A stretch of 64,000 nucleotides of DNA from Oscheius dolichura (Eukaryota > Nematoda > Chromadorea > Rhabditida > Rhabditidae), in contig OW051492.1 of assembly GCA_932521035.1 (NCBI GenBank), forward strand, positions 8,494,001 through 8,558,000. The letters run 5' to 3'. This document shows, one piece after another, positions 1-9,109 of the stretch. Position numbers and translations under genes: made by a program. The notes under the pieces were generated by a model. The model worked only from the letters and a program-made list of their open reading frames with translations, searched no databases and had not been told where the DNA came from. Each line of letters starts with the position of its first letter. The stretch's first letter is position 1.

Positions 1-511
1 GAGGAGGAACCTCAACAGCCGGAGCAGCAGCCTGCCAGATTGCCTCAAGCAGTCGACCAACCAGTTGTAACGGATCGACCTGTTGAGGTGCCTGCCGTTC
101 TGGCTGAGCCGACTGTAGAAGCCGAGGGACAGCCAGTTGTGGTGGCTCCGCCCGCCAAGGAGTCTCAAGAAATCGTCGTCGACCAACCAGTGGTAATGGA
201 TGAGCCAGTTGAGGAGGACGATGATGATGCTGAAGAATCTGAGGAGGAACCACAATCCGAGGAGCCACAGCCGGCCACGGTGTCTCAAGCTGTCGCTGGC
301 CAACCAGTGGTAATGGATCAGCCTGTTGAGGAGCCTGCCGGCCTGGCTCAGCCTTTCGTGATGGCTCAGCCGACTGTGCAATCCGATAAGCAGCCACAAA
401 CTACCATAGAGGACCAGTCAGCCGTGGTGCCTCCGCCCGCTCGGGAGACTCAAACCATCGCCGCTGACCAGCCAGGACCATCGTCGTCCACTGCCAAGGC
501 CGCTCCAGGAC
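1..511 (+). repeat. Imperfect tandem coding repeat, unit about 240 bp
   Basis: Two degenerate copies of a Pro/Val/Glu-rich unit lie in tandem in the first exon, starting near 52 and near 292. Both contain QPVVMD/QPVVTD, a PVEE-type box, a PTV box and an APPAKES/PPPARET box in the same order. Length and phase are preserved, so the repeat expanded within a coding frame. More copies may lie left of the window. Confidence 0.6.
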
Positions 512-3369
512 GTGAGTCTAAAGGTCTTCCTCATTACTGCGTATTTTTTCAGATAAATTCCGAATGGCTGAGATTTTATTGCCCGATCTTGTCGAAACGT
601 TCAAGTGTTTAAAAGACTACAATCCATCGACGTCCACAGACGATCTCCCCATTTCGAGAAGTCAGTTTATTGCCCCCTATCATGAGTCATTTCCTTTTAT
701 ATATATCTATACATTATCAGTCCATTTATTATTTCAGAGACCATCATATCCTACGATCCAATAGATAAGACCAAATGGAGAACGGGACATCTGGGAGCGG
801 CACAGCAACAGCCGGCTCAACAGCGACCGGAGGAGGAAGACGACGATATTATCTTTGTTGGGGTTGTGAAAAAGCCCCCACAAGAGAGGAGAACTGTACC
901 TCGTCGGTCCGCGGAAGATGATGTCCTTCGAGTAGAACCGGCCCAGCTTCGGGAGGATACTTCCAAACACGTGGATGGGCCACTCCAACCAGTGGAGGAG
1001 GCTTCTGTATCTGTCGAAGAGGCTGCTACCGAACACGTAAAAGAGCCCAACCGTCGTCTTGAAGAAGCTCCTGAACCGGAGGAAGATCCACTGCACCTCC
1101 TGGGTGACACTGACCAGCCATTCCAGCCGGTGGACGATGGTCTGAAGTTCTTGAATGAGCCTTATACCCCCTTGAATGCAGCTCTCCAGCTATTGGAAGA
1201 ACCTCGCCCCACACTAGAGTACTCCACCCATCGAGAGGACCCACTCCAGCCAGGAGACGACGATCTGGAGCCCGTGGAAGAGCCTCATCCGGTCTCAGAG
1301 GATGCTGGCTTTGATTCCGAATTTTACCAGAGCTTGGAGGATGAAGCTGGACCATCTCACCAGGTCAGGGAAGCAGGTCATCCAAGAGACGGCCTACTGG
1401 GGGAGATGCCCATTGCTGTTCATATGGAAGAGGATCCTCAGTTGGCTATAATGGAGACAGTCAGATCCTTCGAAGAACCTCAACGGTATGAGGAACCTCG
1501 CCGTCCCGCACGACGAGGAAGACCTCGCCGTTATCCAGTAGAGGAACCTACCAAACCCGTAGCTGAGCATCTCAGACGAGGGAGACCTCCCCGTGAGGAA
1601 GAACAGCCCCGCCCATCTCCAAGGCGACCTCCAGGCGAAGAAGGCTACCTTCGAACAACTGACAACATCATCAGCGAGGCTGTTGGGGAGGAGGAGGACA
1701 ACCGGCCGAAGAAAGAACGGACCTCCTTGGGACTAGTCTTCCGCTTGGGAGATTGGAGAGATGTCTGTACGGAAAATACGAAGGCCAAGGATCTGAGTAA
1801 CCCCTCTCTAGTAGTCTATAAAGTTAGGAATTTTAGATAAGAAAAGGTTGAAAAAGACAGTTTTGACGAAGGGCACAAAGGTACACACTTGCCCGGTCAA
1901 TGCCCCGAATCAGCCATTGTGTAAGTCACTGACTTTGTTTTGGTTAGAATGAACGTTTTTCAGTCTGCAATCAGTGTTCTCATAGACAGCTGGAGCAGTG
2001 GCCGAGATGGCTCAAGGATGACGACAATCCCGTCCTGCCTTCTTCCTCCCAAGCGGGTCCACCTCATCGGGGAAAGAGACCTCATCCTGACCAAGAGCAG
2101 CCACCAAAGAGGAGAAGGGAAGAACCCCCCGGAGATCAAGATAGGGACGATGGACAGCACAGCAGTCTGCCAGGAGATTCACAAGGATATCACGAGGCTC
2201 AAGTGGAGGACGGAGGAGAGCCTGATGAGCCGATGGCCGGTCCCTCTGGAAGCCAACCTTGGTGTGGAGAGCAGCTGGAAGGCCACCAAGAAGAGCCAGT
2301 GGCTTCTCAAGATAGAAAAAGGTACAATTTACTGAAATGAGTCTTGGCATAAAGAAGAATTACAGAGAAATGGAGAGAGACGACAGGGCCTCCCAGGAGT
2401 CGGCAGCTGCCCTCCAACTTTGGGAAGCATCTACCTCTCGGAACTGGGTGGTCCCCGACGACACCAAATGTGTAGCCTGCTGGACACTAAAGAGGGCTAA
2501 AGGCTCTCTAATTTGTGCGCCTTGCACAGTAAAACACTGTCCGAAGTGTGTCCGAGTCAGGAGAGTGTGCAAGTGCCGTGGAGGGCCGCCGCCGTTGTGA
2601 GTAGGCCATATTTATCGAATCCCATTATCCACTTATTTTACAGTATCCACTTATTTTTGAAACCATAATGTTTAGGCCACGGCCGCTGCCGCCTATTGTC
2701 TACGTAAGAGGAGATCCGACTAAGGCAGGACCCGGTAGAGCCCCTGTAGAAACACCCGGCTGGAGCACTGTCATTGCTGTTGTGCGTTTTAATGAGAACC
2801 TATTTGAGATAGAGATGAAAATAGAAGAACTTTCTTTATAGAAACCGAAATATTTTTATAGCCGATATCATCTCCCCCGTCGGCCACATCTCCGTCGACG
2901 TCACGACGGGAGACACCAGCCAGGGAGACACTTTATCCTCTGCCATGGGCCCGTCCATCACCAGCCCCCGAGGCTTCAGCCCCATCGGCTGTATCTCGGC
3001 CAGCCCGACAGAGAGCGGTCCACCCGGTAGCAGATCAGGTGCCCGCGTTGTTCGGCCATCTTCGTTCCCGCCCAGAAGACAGTGTCCTCCCAAGAAGTAA
3101 GCCAATGTTGTTTTGGAGGGACACCTTAGCGGAGGGGGCTTGCAGGAGTTTCCCCTCTCCCGTCCCTGAAAGCCCCCCCTGGGCCAATCCAACCAGAAGA
3201 ATGGCCCAGAGCTAATAAACTAGCCAATTGTAATCCTCCCACAGTCCCTGGCGCTAATGCCGTCGGCCACAACAGAGTGTCGCCGGGCAGACACGGGAGG
3301 ATGACTCTCAATGCGGTCGGGAATGCGCTGGCCGAGCTACTGGCCAACTATGATTACCTCCGACTTTAA
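1..3369 (+). CDS. Large acidic, proline-rich protein with cysteine cluster (5' end outside window)
   Basis: Exons: <1-511, 553-660, 738-1796, 1837-1920, 1964-2321, 2366-2596, 2676-2769, 2862-3096 and 3146-3369 (TAA). The reading frame stays open across all eight junctions and gives at least 967 residues. The first exon is an imperfect repeat of about 80 residues built on the pattern QPVVMDxPVEEP. Exon 3 begins with an acidic run leading into EEEDDDIIFVGVV, which has the form of a SUMO-interacting motif (acidic stretch plus hydrophobic core). Later exons hold a Cys-rich patch (CPV...PLFCNQC) and a second one around residues CVACW, CAPC, HCPKC and CKC, likely to bind zinc. The C-terminal part is rich in Pro and Ser. 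I do not recognise the family. Composition suggests a nuclear protein acting through SUMO or zinc-mediated contacts, which is inference. Some acceptors, especially those of exons 7 and 8, could be placed differently; without splicing at 2770 the frame reads on to a TAG at about 2841. Confidence 0.6.
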
Positions 3370-3413
3370 TCACCTCCTTTTTAGCTAGAAATGCTCGTGT
3401 CTTCTCCCCGTTG
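3370..3413 (+). promoter_or_regulatory. Intercistronic gap with possible trans-splice acceptor
   Basis: Only 44 bases separate the stop of the upstream gene (3367-3369) from the first usable Met of the next gene (3414). The gap contains a pyrimidine-rich CCTCCTTTTTAG acceptor ending at 3384, with no matching donor inside the upstream last exon. In nematodes such an acceptor directly downstream of a stop fits spliced-leader trans-splicing in an operon. A cis-spliced single gene is the alternative. Confidence 0.4.
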
Positions 3414-4315
3414 ATGGGCATCTTCCACGAGAGCTTCTTCAATGATTTCACCGATTTCTTCGAGATCACCCCGGAGATCAGAGCTCCCCCGGCCGATATT
3501 CAATCGGACATGAAGTTCATCGTACGTTTACCCCCGGTAAACAAGGAAAAAAGTATTTTTTAAGGAAACCGACCAGGAATTCCAAGATTGGATGAGGCCG
3601 TTCAAACAGGAGCTGGAAGAGGCTGCCAAGAAGTTCAAGGACTACGTGATTCGGCTCCATGAGGCCTTTGGTTTCAATATGAAGAAGGACGACTGGCTCA
3701 AGGCCTGCCAGGGTACGGAACATCGAGAAATGATAATTTCCTCCATTGTAGATGTCCTGCCCTACGTTCTGGCTCTACTGGCCATGACTGCCATCAATCC
3801 CAGCTCCATGACAGTCACCACCAAGAAGGCCCCTTATCGATGCCTGTCCTTCATGTGGGACGACGAGAAGCAGGCCGAAAAGAGCCTCGGAATGAATGTA
3901 AGTTGAAGAGATTCCCTTTTTAAAGAGGATCGAGCAATAAAACGAACAATGAATTCTAGAAGAAGGTCAAGATCCAGCTGCTCTTCTCGTTCCTACAAGT
4001 TTTCGGCCCGTTGATGAAATCTTTCCGTTCGGAGTCGGCCATCTGTCAAATTATCCACTTTTTGATCCTAGAAGTTAGTTCAGGTCAATTAAAAATCACT
4101 GGTAATGTATAGAAAGCCGGCGCGGATAGAAAAACCATCGATAGTCTGATGTCGTCGATCCTGCAATCGACACAAATGGAAATGCCCACCTGGGACACTC
4201 TCATGGGTGCCCTCAAGGTGAATTACAGCTATCGAGACCGAGGCAATATCCGAATTTTTAGAGTCATTTTGATCTGCTCAAATATCTGGTCGACAACTTC
4301 CTAGATCTCCAGTAG
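3414..4315 (+). CDS. Small helical protein of unknown function
   Basis: Exons: 3414-3521, 3565-3712, 3752-3897, 3960-4073, 4113-4217 and 4262-4315 (TAG). All phases agree and give 224 residues. The product is predicted to be mostly alpha-helical, with an amphipathic, charged first half (residues near FKQELEEAAKKFKDYV) and several Leu-rich helices later (LPYVLALLAM; VKIQLLFSFLQVF; LLKYLVDNFLDLQ at the C-terminus). There is no signal peptide and no obvious membrane span or catalytic motif. I do not recognise the family. The gene follows the upstream gene so closely that they may be co-transcribed. The second intron (3713-3751) is 39 bases long without an in-frame stop, so its retention would simply add 13 residues. 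The start at 3414 is the first in-frame Met after the putative acceptor. Confidence 0.7.
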
Positions 4316-4918
4316 CCTCCCATTTGTTTGATATTATTCCTCGTTTTTGTTTTTACTGTTGTTATTCTTTGATCTTTTTGTACGGACTTTCATGCCTTTC
4401 ACGTGTACCCAGTGCTATTTCATGTAAACCCGGTTTTATATAGAGAAAAATGAATTTCTAGAGCTACGAAGTGGAAATATCGGAAAGCAATCGTAAAGAC
4501 AACTTTTCCCCTTTGAGCCAGGAAACCACAAGCTGACCTTTTCTCCATTATTTCAGGAAAGGGATTCCTCCAAATGCTGATCCCTACAGTGAGTGGTCTT
4601 CTCCTCTGGAACACCTGGACTATCATGGCCGAGTCGGATCTCCTGCTTACGGAAAAAAATAACACCAGTGGCCTTGTGAATAACGAGCAGAATCCCATCT
4701 GCACTTCAACACAGAGCAGGATCCCCAACCGGCACCATATACAGGAACTGATACTCCTCCACTCCTTACATTTTTGTTGGCTCATGCCCGAGTAAAATCA
4801 GTGGGAGCCGAGGGTTCGCGGTTGTTACCGAATCTCCGGATCGGGCCATCTTAAAATGCCGGAACAGTTGATAAGACGCGTCGTCCCGTGTCTCTAGCCG
4901 TTTTTACCGGAAAGCCTA
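4316..4918. other. Intergenic, nothing recognised
   Basis: No convincing coding exon, RNA gene or repeat was seen here. Short open frames on both strands lack splice support and familiar motifs. The left part probably includes the 3' UTR of the upstream gene, although I see no canonical AATAAA there. Confidence 0.5.
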
Positions 4919-5311
4919 TTGAGCAATCAATTCTCTCCAGAAATCGTCCGGCTAGGCGGTTGCTATGAAGATTTCCCAGTACGTGCCGCTGTCTCCCTCA
5001 AAACTGACTCATCCCGCTTCAGCCTGGTCTCGTGTCTGCTCCTCCCCTCCGTCCTGGGCGGCGGCTACCTCGAAGACAAGCAGATCCTGGCAGCGGCCAA
5101 GTCACACCAGATCCACGATGTCTACCGCCTCTTGAACATGACCTACGGCTGGCCAGTGAGGTTGGACGGCGTCGGATATTGGAATGTGAACACCCAGCAG
5201 TGGTCGCTGGCCCTTACGAAATACCTGAAGCAGCGGCAGCAGCAGAAGACACGCCTCCAGCTGCAACAGCTGGTAGACAGACTCCGGAAGGCCGGGATCA
5301 AGGTCACCTGA
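4919..5311 (+). CDS. Hypothetical protein, Gln-rich C-terminus
   Basis: An open frame of about 130 residues ends with TGA at 5309-5311. The C-terminal two thirds looks coding: hydrophobic residues alternate with charged ones, followed by a helical Gln/Arg/Leu segment (YLKQRQQQKTRLQLQQLVDR) that could form a coiled coil. The first 40 residues are less convincing, and the real start may be an upstream exon joined at an acceptor near 4940 or 4980. A hydrophobic stretch around LVSCLLLPSVLGGG could be part of a signal or membrane segment. I do not recognise the family and assign no function. It runs toward the minus-strand coding region at 5535-5711, so the two are convergent. Confidence 0.4.
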   Translation: MSNQFSPEIVRLGGCYEDFPVRAAVSLKTDSSRFSLVSCLLLPSVLGGGYLEDKQILAAAKSHQIHDVYRLLNMTYGWPVRLDGVGYWNVNTQQWSLALTKYLKQRQQQKTRLQLQQLVDRLRKAGIKVT

Positions 5312-5494
5312 GGAGGGACGACGACGACACGCTATAAACCGTACTAAACAACCTCTTTCTGTCTCGTTTGGGATAGGCCGCCCACGGGCCTTTAATTTGT
5401 TCACTTGTCGTCTCCGGGTTACTGTAGGAAGGTCACCATTGAGCAGGGGCGGGCACAGTTCTTTGGAAAAGGAATAAAAGGAGGTTAGGAACAG

Positions 5495-5711
5495 TTTATT
5501 AACTGGCAGAGGACCTCCACAGCCCGTTCGTTGATCACTTCTTGGCCCTGGGAACAGGCTTCGCAAAGATCTTCTTGAGACTACTGAGTACTTCATTTCG
5601 AATGGTGACTAATGTTGACGGGACTCGTGCATCAGGACACACTGAAAAATTTTCACCATGTTTCCAGCTGTAGCGCGGCCATCCCTTAACCATTTTCCAA
5701 TCTTCAAGCAT
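5495..5711 (-). CDS. Small basic protein or last exon of a larger one
   Basis: On the minus strand an open frame runs from Met at 5711 to TGA at 5535-5537 (58 residues), and an AATAAA signal (complement of 5495-5500) lies about 35 bases beyond the stop. The peptide contains a Trp-rich start (EDWKMVKGWPRYSWKHGENF) and a basic tail (IFAKPVPRAKK). Frame, stop and poly(A) signal agree well, so I believe it is a real 3' end. It could be a complete small protein or the final exon of a longer gene. I do not recognise the family; size and composition would suit a small mitochondrial or ribosome-associated subunit, but that is a guess. Confidence 0.5.
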
Positions 5712-5771
5712 TGCGTTTGAGAGCAGATGAAGGCGATTCTAACCAACCAAATTTCTACCCGATATTTCTAC

Positions 5772-5835
5772 CCGTCCAGTCCAGGGACGTGTCCTCGTGC
5801 GCGCGTGCATCACGACACGTCCCCGGACTGGACGG
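5772..5835. repeat. Inverted repeat with 22-bp arms
   Basis: The arms 5772-5793 and 5814-5835 are reverse complements with a single mismatch, separated by a 20-base loop. The right arm is the coding end of the stray acyl-CoA synthetase tail, so the left arm looks like an inverted copy of that tail. A fold-back duplication or replication template switch would explain it. Confidence 0.75.
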
Positions 5836-5925
5836 ACTCGAGGCCGAGTTCCTTCTTCAAAACCTCCCGGATGCGTCCCTTTTGGAACGTGGCAGACGAC
5901 TGGCCCATAAACACCATTTCCAAAC
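5810..5925 (-). pseudogene. Stray copy of acyl-CoA synthetase C-terminal exon
   Basis: The minus-strand frame ending at 5810-5812 encodes FQKGRIREVLKKELGLESV. This closely matches the terminal exon of the synthetase remnant at 6475-6552 (IQKGRIREISKKELGLETV). This is the conserved end of AMP-forming acyl-CoA synthetases, just after the catalytic-lysine region. I find no other synthetase exon attached, so it looks like a duplicated, orphaned 3' exon. The upstream frame is open for about 25 codons more but shows no family similarity. Confidence 0.6.
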
Positions 5926-6272
5926 AGACCACGAAGCTAAATATTATCAAGATGATCGTCTTGGTTTTGCATAGCAGGGATAAAGACGAGCTCAAGATCT
6001 GGAACCAGTTACCGAAACCGACTTCACCCAGTTGGATCTAGGCCGATCTCGAAGTTTAAACAAAGCGGTGACCGTCGGCCTTCAAAGCTTCGCCACGGAT
6101 CCGAATTATACGTTTCTCGCGAATATTATGATACTACCAGATTCTCCAGACAATTATCTACACAACTACTGTGATGGAAGTTTGAAAAATTGGACTGTTT
6201 GTCCCACATAGCCAAGGCTTTCTCCGACTACCGGCGCCGCCCTTATGACTTTCAAGCCGATTTCGTATCATT

Positions 6273-6290
6273 AAAGGGACTGTCAGGGAC
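6273..6290 (+). repeat. Solo MITE terminus
   Basis: AAAGGGACTGTCAGGGAC at 6273-6290 is identical to the outermost terminal inverted repeat of the element at 37710-37994. No matching opposite end was found nearby, so this is a truncated copy or a solo end. Confidence 0.6.
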
Positions 6291-6817
6291 TATAAACAAC
6301 TTGGGCTTAAAAAATTCACCTTTTTTTGCTGATCACGATCAGGGATGGGCGGATAATGAGATTTCCGTTCGGATAACGGATAACGGATGAAAATTTATGA
6401 GGAATCTACTCGGCCTTGAATAGAGAAATGGCTGCCAAATGGAGCCGTCGTCCTCGAAAGGAGCTACAAAACATTCAGGCATTGTAGTGGGACTGGACGG
6501 TCTCGAGGCCAAGTTCCTTCTTCGAAATCTCCCGGATGCGTCCCTTTTGGATCTGAAACAGTCACTCATTCATCCTTTCGCTAAAGACGGCGGTCACCTT
6601 GCCCGTGGCCGTCACGGGAAATCCTCCATCTTCTTGATCATCACATACGAGGGAATCTTATACGTCATCACCTTTCCCTTGCAGTCCTCCTTGATCTTCT
6701 CAGGGGTGATGTCGCCGAAGCCGTTTTTCGTTTTTCCGTTCCTCAGCCGGATCCAGACGCACACGGTCTCCCCGAGTCGGGCATCCGGCACCCCGATCAC
6801 TTGGGCATCGGCCGGGG

Positions 6818-7702
6818 TCATAGCGAAGTCCTGAGTGAAGACAGCTCCACTGTCTCTTCAAATGCCTCGATGAACACGCGCTCAAGGCGTACAGCATTGC
6901 TATAATTCATCTCCTTTTGCGACGAAGGTTTCAGAATCGGAGTCAGCAAAGAGGGCGAGCTTTTATAGCCGCTATCACCGAGAAGACACCCGGAAAGGGT
7001 TTTATCATCTAGAGCTGACTTTAAATGGCTCTCGTTGAAAATGCGACAATCGGCCGCTGATCCCGGATATGAAGTGCTGACCCAGCGGAAGAGATGCCTA
7101 TTATCGCAAACGGCAGCCATATTAATGGCATGGAAACCCTTCCGACAAACAAATTCGTGTTCGTTGCGAGTGGGAGCCTTGATTTTGATCAAACATCCAT
7201 CAATGCATCCAACAATCCCCGGGATTCCAGTATTGGTGAAGAATCGACGCGAAATCTGCTTATTTTCCTCATCTCCAGGCCAGAAAATAAATTCTTTACG
7301 CAGAGCGAAAAGAATGTCGAGAATCTCGTGGAAAATACGCGATACAGACGCCTGCGAGATATCGAGATGATCGGCTGTGGACAGCTGGAAACAGTTGGTA
7401 GCCAGGGTACGTAAGAACGAGGCCAGCTTGATGTCCAGCGTTATAGGCAGTCCTCTATTAGTTTTGGGATCTTCATAAACTTCCTTTAACTGATCAAGTA
7501 GATTAGAAAAACTCAGTTTAGTTAAGCGGAAGCGCTGACGAAACTCCTCGTCATCATATCTTTCTATGAGATCCACACCAGAACGTATATAAATTTTGGT
7601 CTTCGGCAAATCTAGGACGGCATCCCTTAGATCGCTGTCAATAAGATCCATAACCGCCGGAGATTCGGCTATTGATGCAATGGATAATCCTAACCAGCTC
7701 AT
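6818..7702 (-). mobile_element. Harbinger (HARBI1-type) DDE transposase
   Basis: A 294-residue minus-strand frame is open from Met at 7702. It has the PIF/Harbinger nuclease pattern: a helix-turn-helix-like part (LATNCFQLSTADHLDISQAS), then the first acidic residue in GCIDGCLIKI, the second in SYPGSAADCRIF, and the GDSGY box (LLGDSGYKSSP). The end of the frame (NAVRLERVF) resembles the start of the final conserved block but then runs into host synthetase sequence, so the 3' end, including the last catalytic Glu region, seems truncated. The element sits inside the synthetase gene in the same orientation and replaces its middle. I could not define its terminal repeats or a 3-bp target duplication. 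It is an immobile remnant unless complemented. Confidence 0.85.
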
Positions 7703-7762
7703 TTCCTATATAAACCAGTTTTTTCAACGCTATATTACGTTTTTCCTTTAAAAAAATAGCGT

Positions 7763-7832
7763 GGGAGATAAATCTATCCCCGCCTCGATAGGTAGGGATA
7801 GATTTATCCCCGCCAGGGATTAATTTATCCCC
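7763..7832. repeat. Palindromic cluster upstream of the transposase
   Basis: Three near-copies of GGGATAGATTTATCCCC occur at 7763-7781, 7795-7811 and 7816-7832. The first two form an inverted pair around a short GC-rich spacer. The position just upstream of the transposase start would suit a subterminal transposase-binding region, which is inference. Confidence 0.5.
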
Positions 7833-8480
7833 AGAAAAATGACTGTGAATACGGATTTAATCCAATTGGGATATCGACTATGAATACGGGTCCTGGTGCC
7901 CTGGTATACGGTACGCGGCCAGCCGTGGTGCGCGCCCTTGGATCCCACTCTCCCCACATGAGAACAAGATAAAAACTGACGTCATTGAGGACACTCATAT
8001 AATTGTTCTTCTTGAAGCTGTGCGGGGTGACGAAGGCCCGTACGCCGACGGCCTTCAAGGCGTAGTGCAGCTCGGAGGACTTGTAGGCCGGGTTGATGTT
8101 GACTTGGACCATGCCGGCGATGGCCGTCGCAGACGGTCCACTCGTAGTGGTTGCCGCTCCAGACGCCGACGCGGTCGCCCTTCTCCAGTCCCATGGCGTA
8201 GAGTCCCGCCGCGAAACGGCGCACGTCCTCGTAGAATTCCTTGTACGTCTTTCGGATCTGCTGCTTCTTGAAGACGAGGAAGACCCGGCTCGGGTACGCG
8301 TCCACCGTCTTCCGTAGTACTTCCCCCATCGTCTCGTACTGTAGCTTTTCCGAAGACGCGCCGTGCACGTAGCTGACGTTGCTCTTCATCCGCCTGAATG
8401 GCTACTGCTAGGCGTACGGGCGCCACTCACAGGAAACGGACGGCGGCGCGGGAGAGACCAAACAGGCGAGAAGACGACAT

Positions 8481-9109
8481 ACACCCAGTCAGTATGGTCA
8501 GTAGAATGAAGCTAATCTCTTTTTTCTCGCTTTATATAGCAAAAATTTAGCTGTTATTACCAGTAATCGACCGATCTCAACATGTCCACCTTGCCGGTCC
8601 TTTACTGGGCCAAAACTTCTCGAGCGTGGGGGACGATTTCACGGGCTTGTCTCACCAAGGAACTAGGTTTCCTGGGCTCCTCCTCCTTTGCCCTCCTAGC
8701 TTCTAGAGACGGTGGCCTCCCTCCGTGCCCCTAGGCTCAGCTGGGGAAAGCCATGAGCCGTTTCGAGGAGCTGGAAGCTTCCGAGAAGTCTGGAAAGAAC
8801 AATAAATGGGCGAGGGAGCCTGCCCTCGAGCCATATATGGGGTCGGCTCCCTATCGGCCCGAAAGAGCCAAGTCTCTGCCAGCCAAAAAGAAAACAGCCG
8901 CCAGTGTCTGTTGGTGTTCCCGTGATTTCCTCACCATTTCCGTTGACGAATTTCGACCACAACGATCACCCTCTCCCCGGGTGAACAATGCCGTCAGCCG
9001 ATGGCATAACCCCTCCTTTGATGCGAGACTCACCCCTCCCTCCCGGCCTGCCGTATATAAAAGCCTCCCCTTGATCTTCTTACTTTGTGTATCTGTCCTC
9101 CCACGAAAA
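8481..9109. promoter_or_regulatory. Head-to-head intergenic region (synthetase / cpg-3-like)
   Basis: This 629-base gap lies between two divergently oriented genes, whose start codons are at 8480 (minus) and 9110 (plus). It contains a good TATA element for the plus-strand gene (next entry). No other gene was recognised; a long plus-strand open frame from about 8753 lacks motifs and overlaps the TATA region. Confidence 0.5.
9053..9062 (+). promoter_or_regulatory. TATA box of the cpg-3-like gene
   Basis: GTATATAAAAG lies about 50 bases upstream of the ATG at 9110. The spacing suits a short 5' UTR and a tightly controlled, strongly transcribed gene. Confidence 0.6.

Larger units (their letters stand above)
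6475..8480 (-). pseudogene. Mitochondrial acyl-CoA synthetase (ACSF2-like), interrupted
   Basis: Minus-strand exons: 8431-8480 (Met plus an Arg/Ser-rich leader typical of a mitochondrial targeting sequence), 7981-8393, about 6598-6835, and 6475-6552 (TGA). The N-terminal exons read like the start of the AMP-forming medium-chain acyl-CoA synthetase family (GLEKGDRVGVWSGNHYEW, then VQVNINPAYKSSELHYALK). The C-terminal exons carry the closing domain (AQVIGVPDARLGETVCVW, KIPSYVMIKKMEDFP, then QKGRIREISKKELGLE). About 300 central residues, including the ATP/AMP-binding TSGTT-type loop, are missing; a transposase sits in that place. The frame also shifts by one base near 8118-8128 and again near 6611-6618, just before the conserved T-G-K lysine motif. 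The known family reaction is ATP-dependent activation of fatty acids to acyl-CoA in mitochondria; this copy cannot encode a working enzyme as written. Confidence 0.75.
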
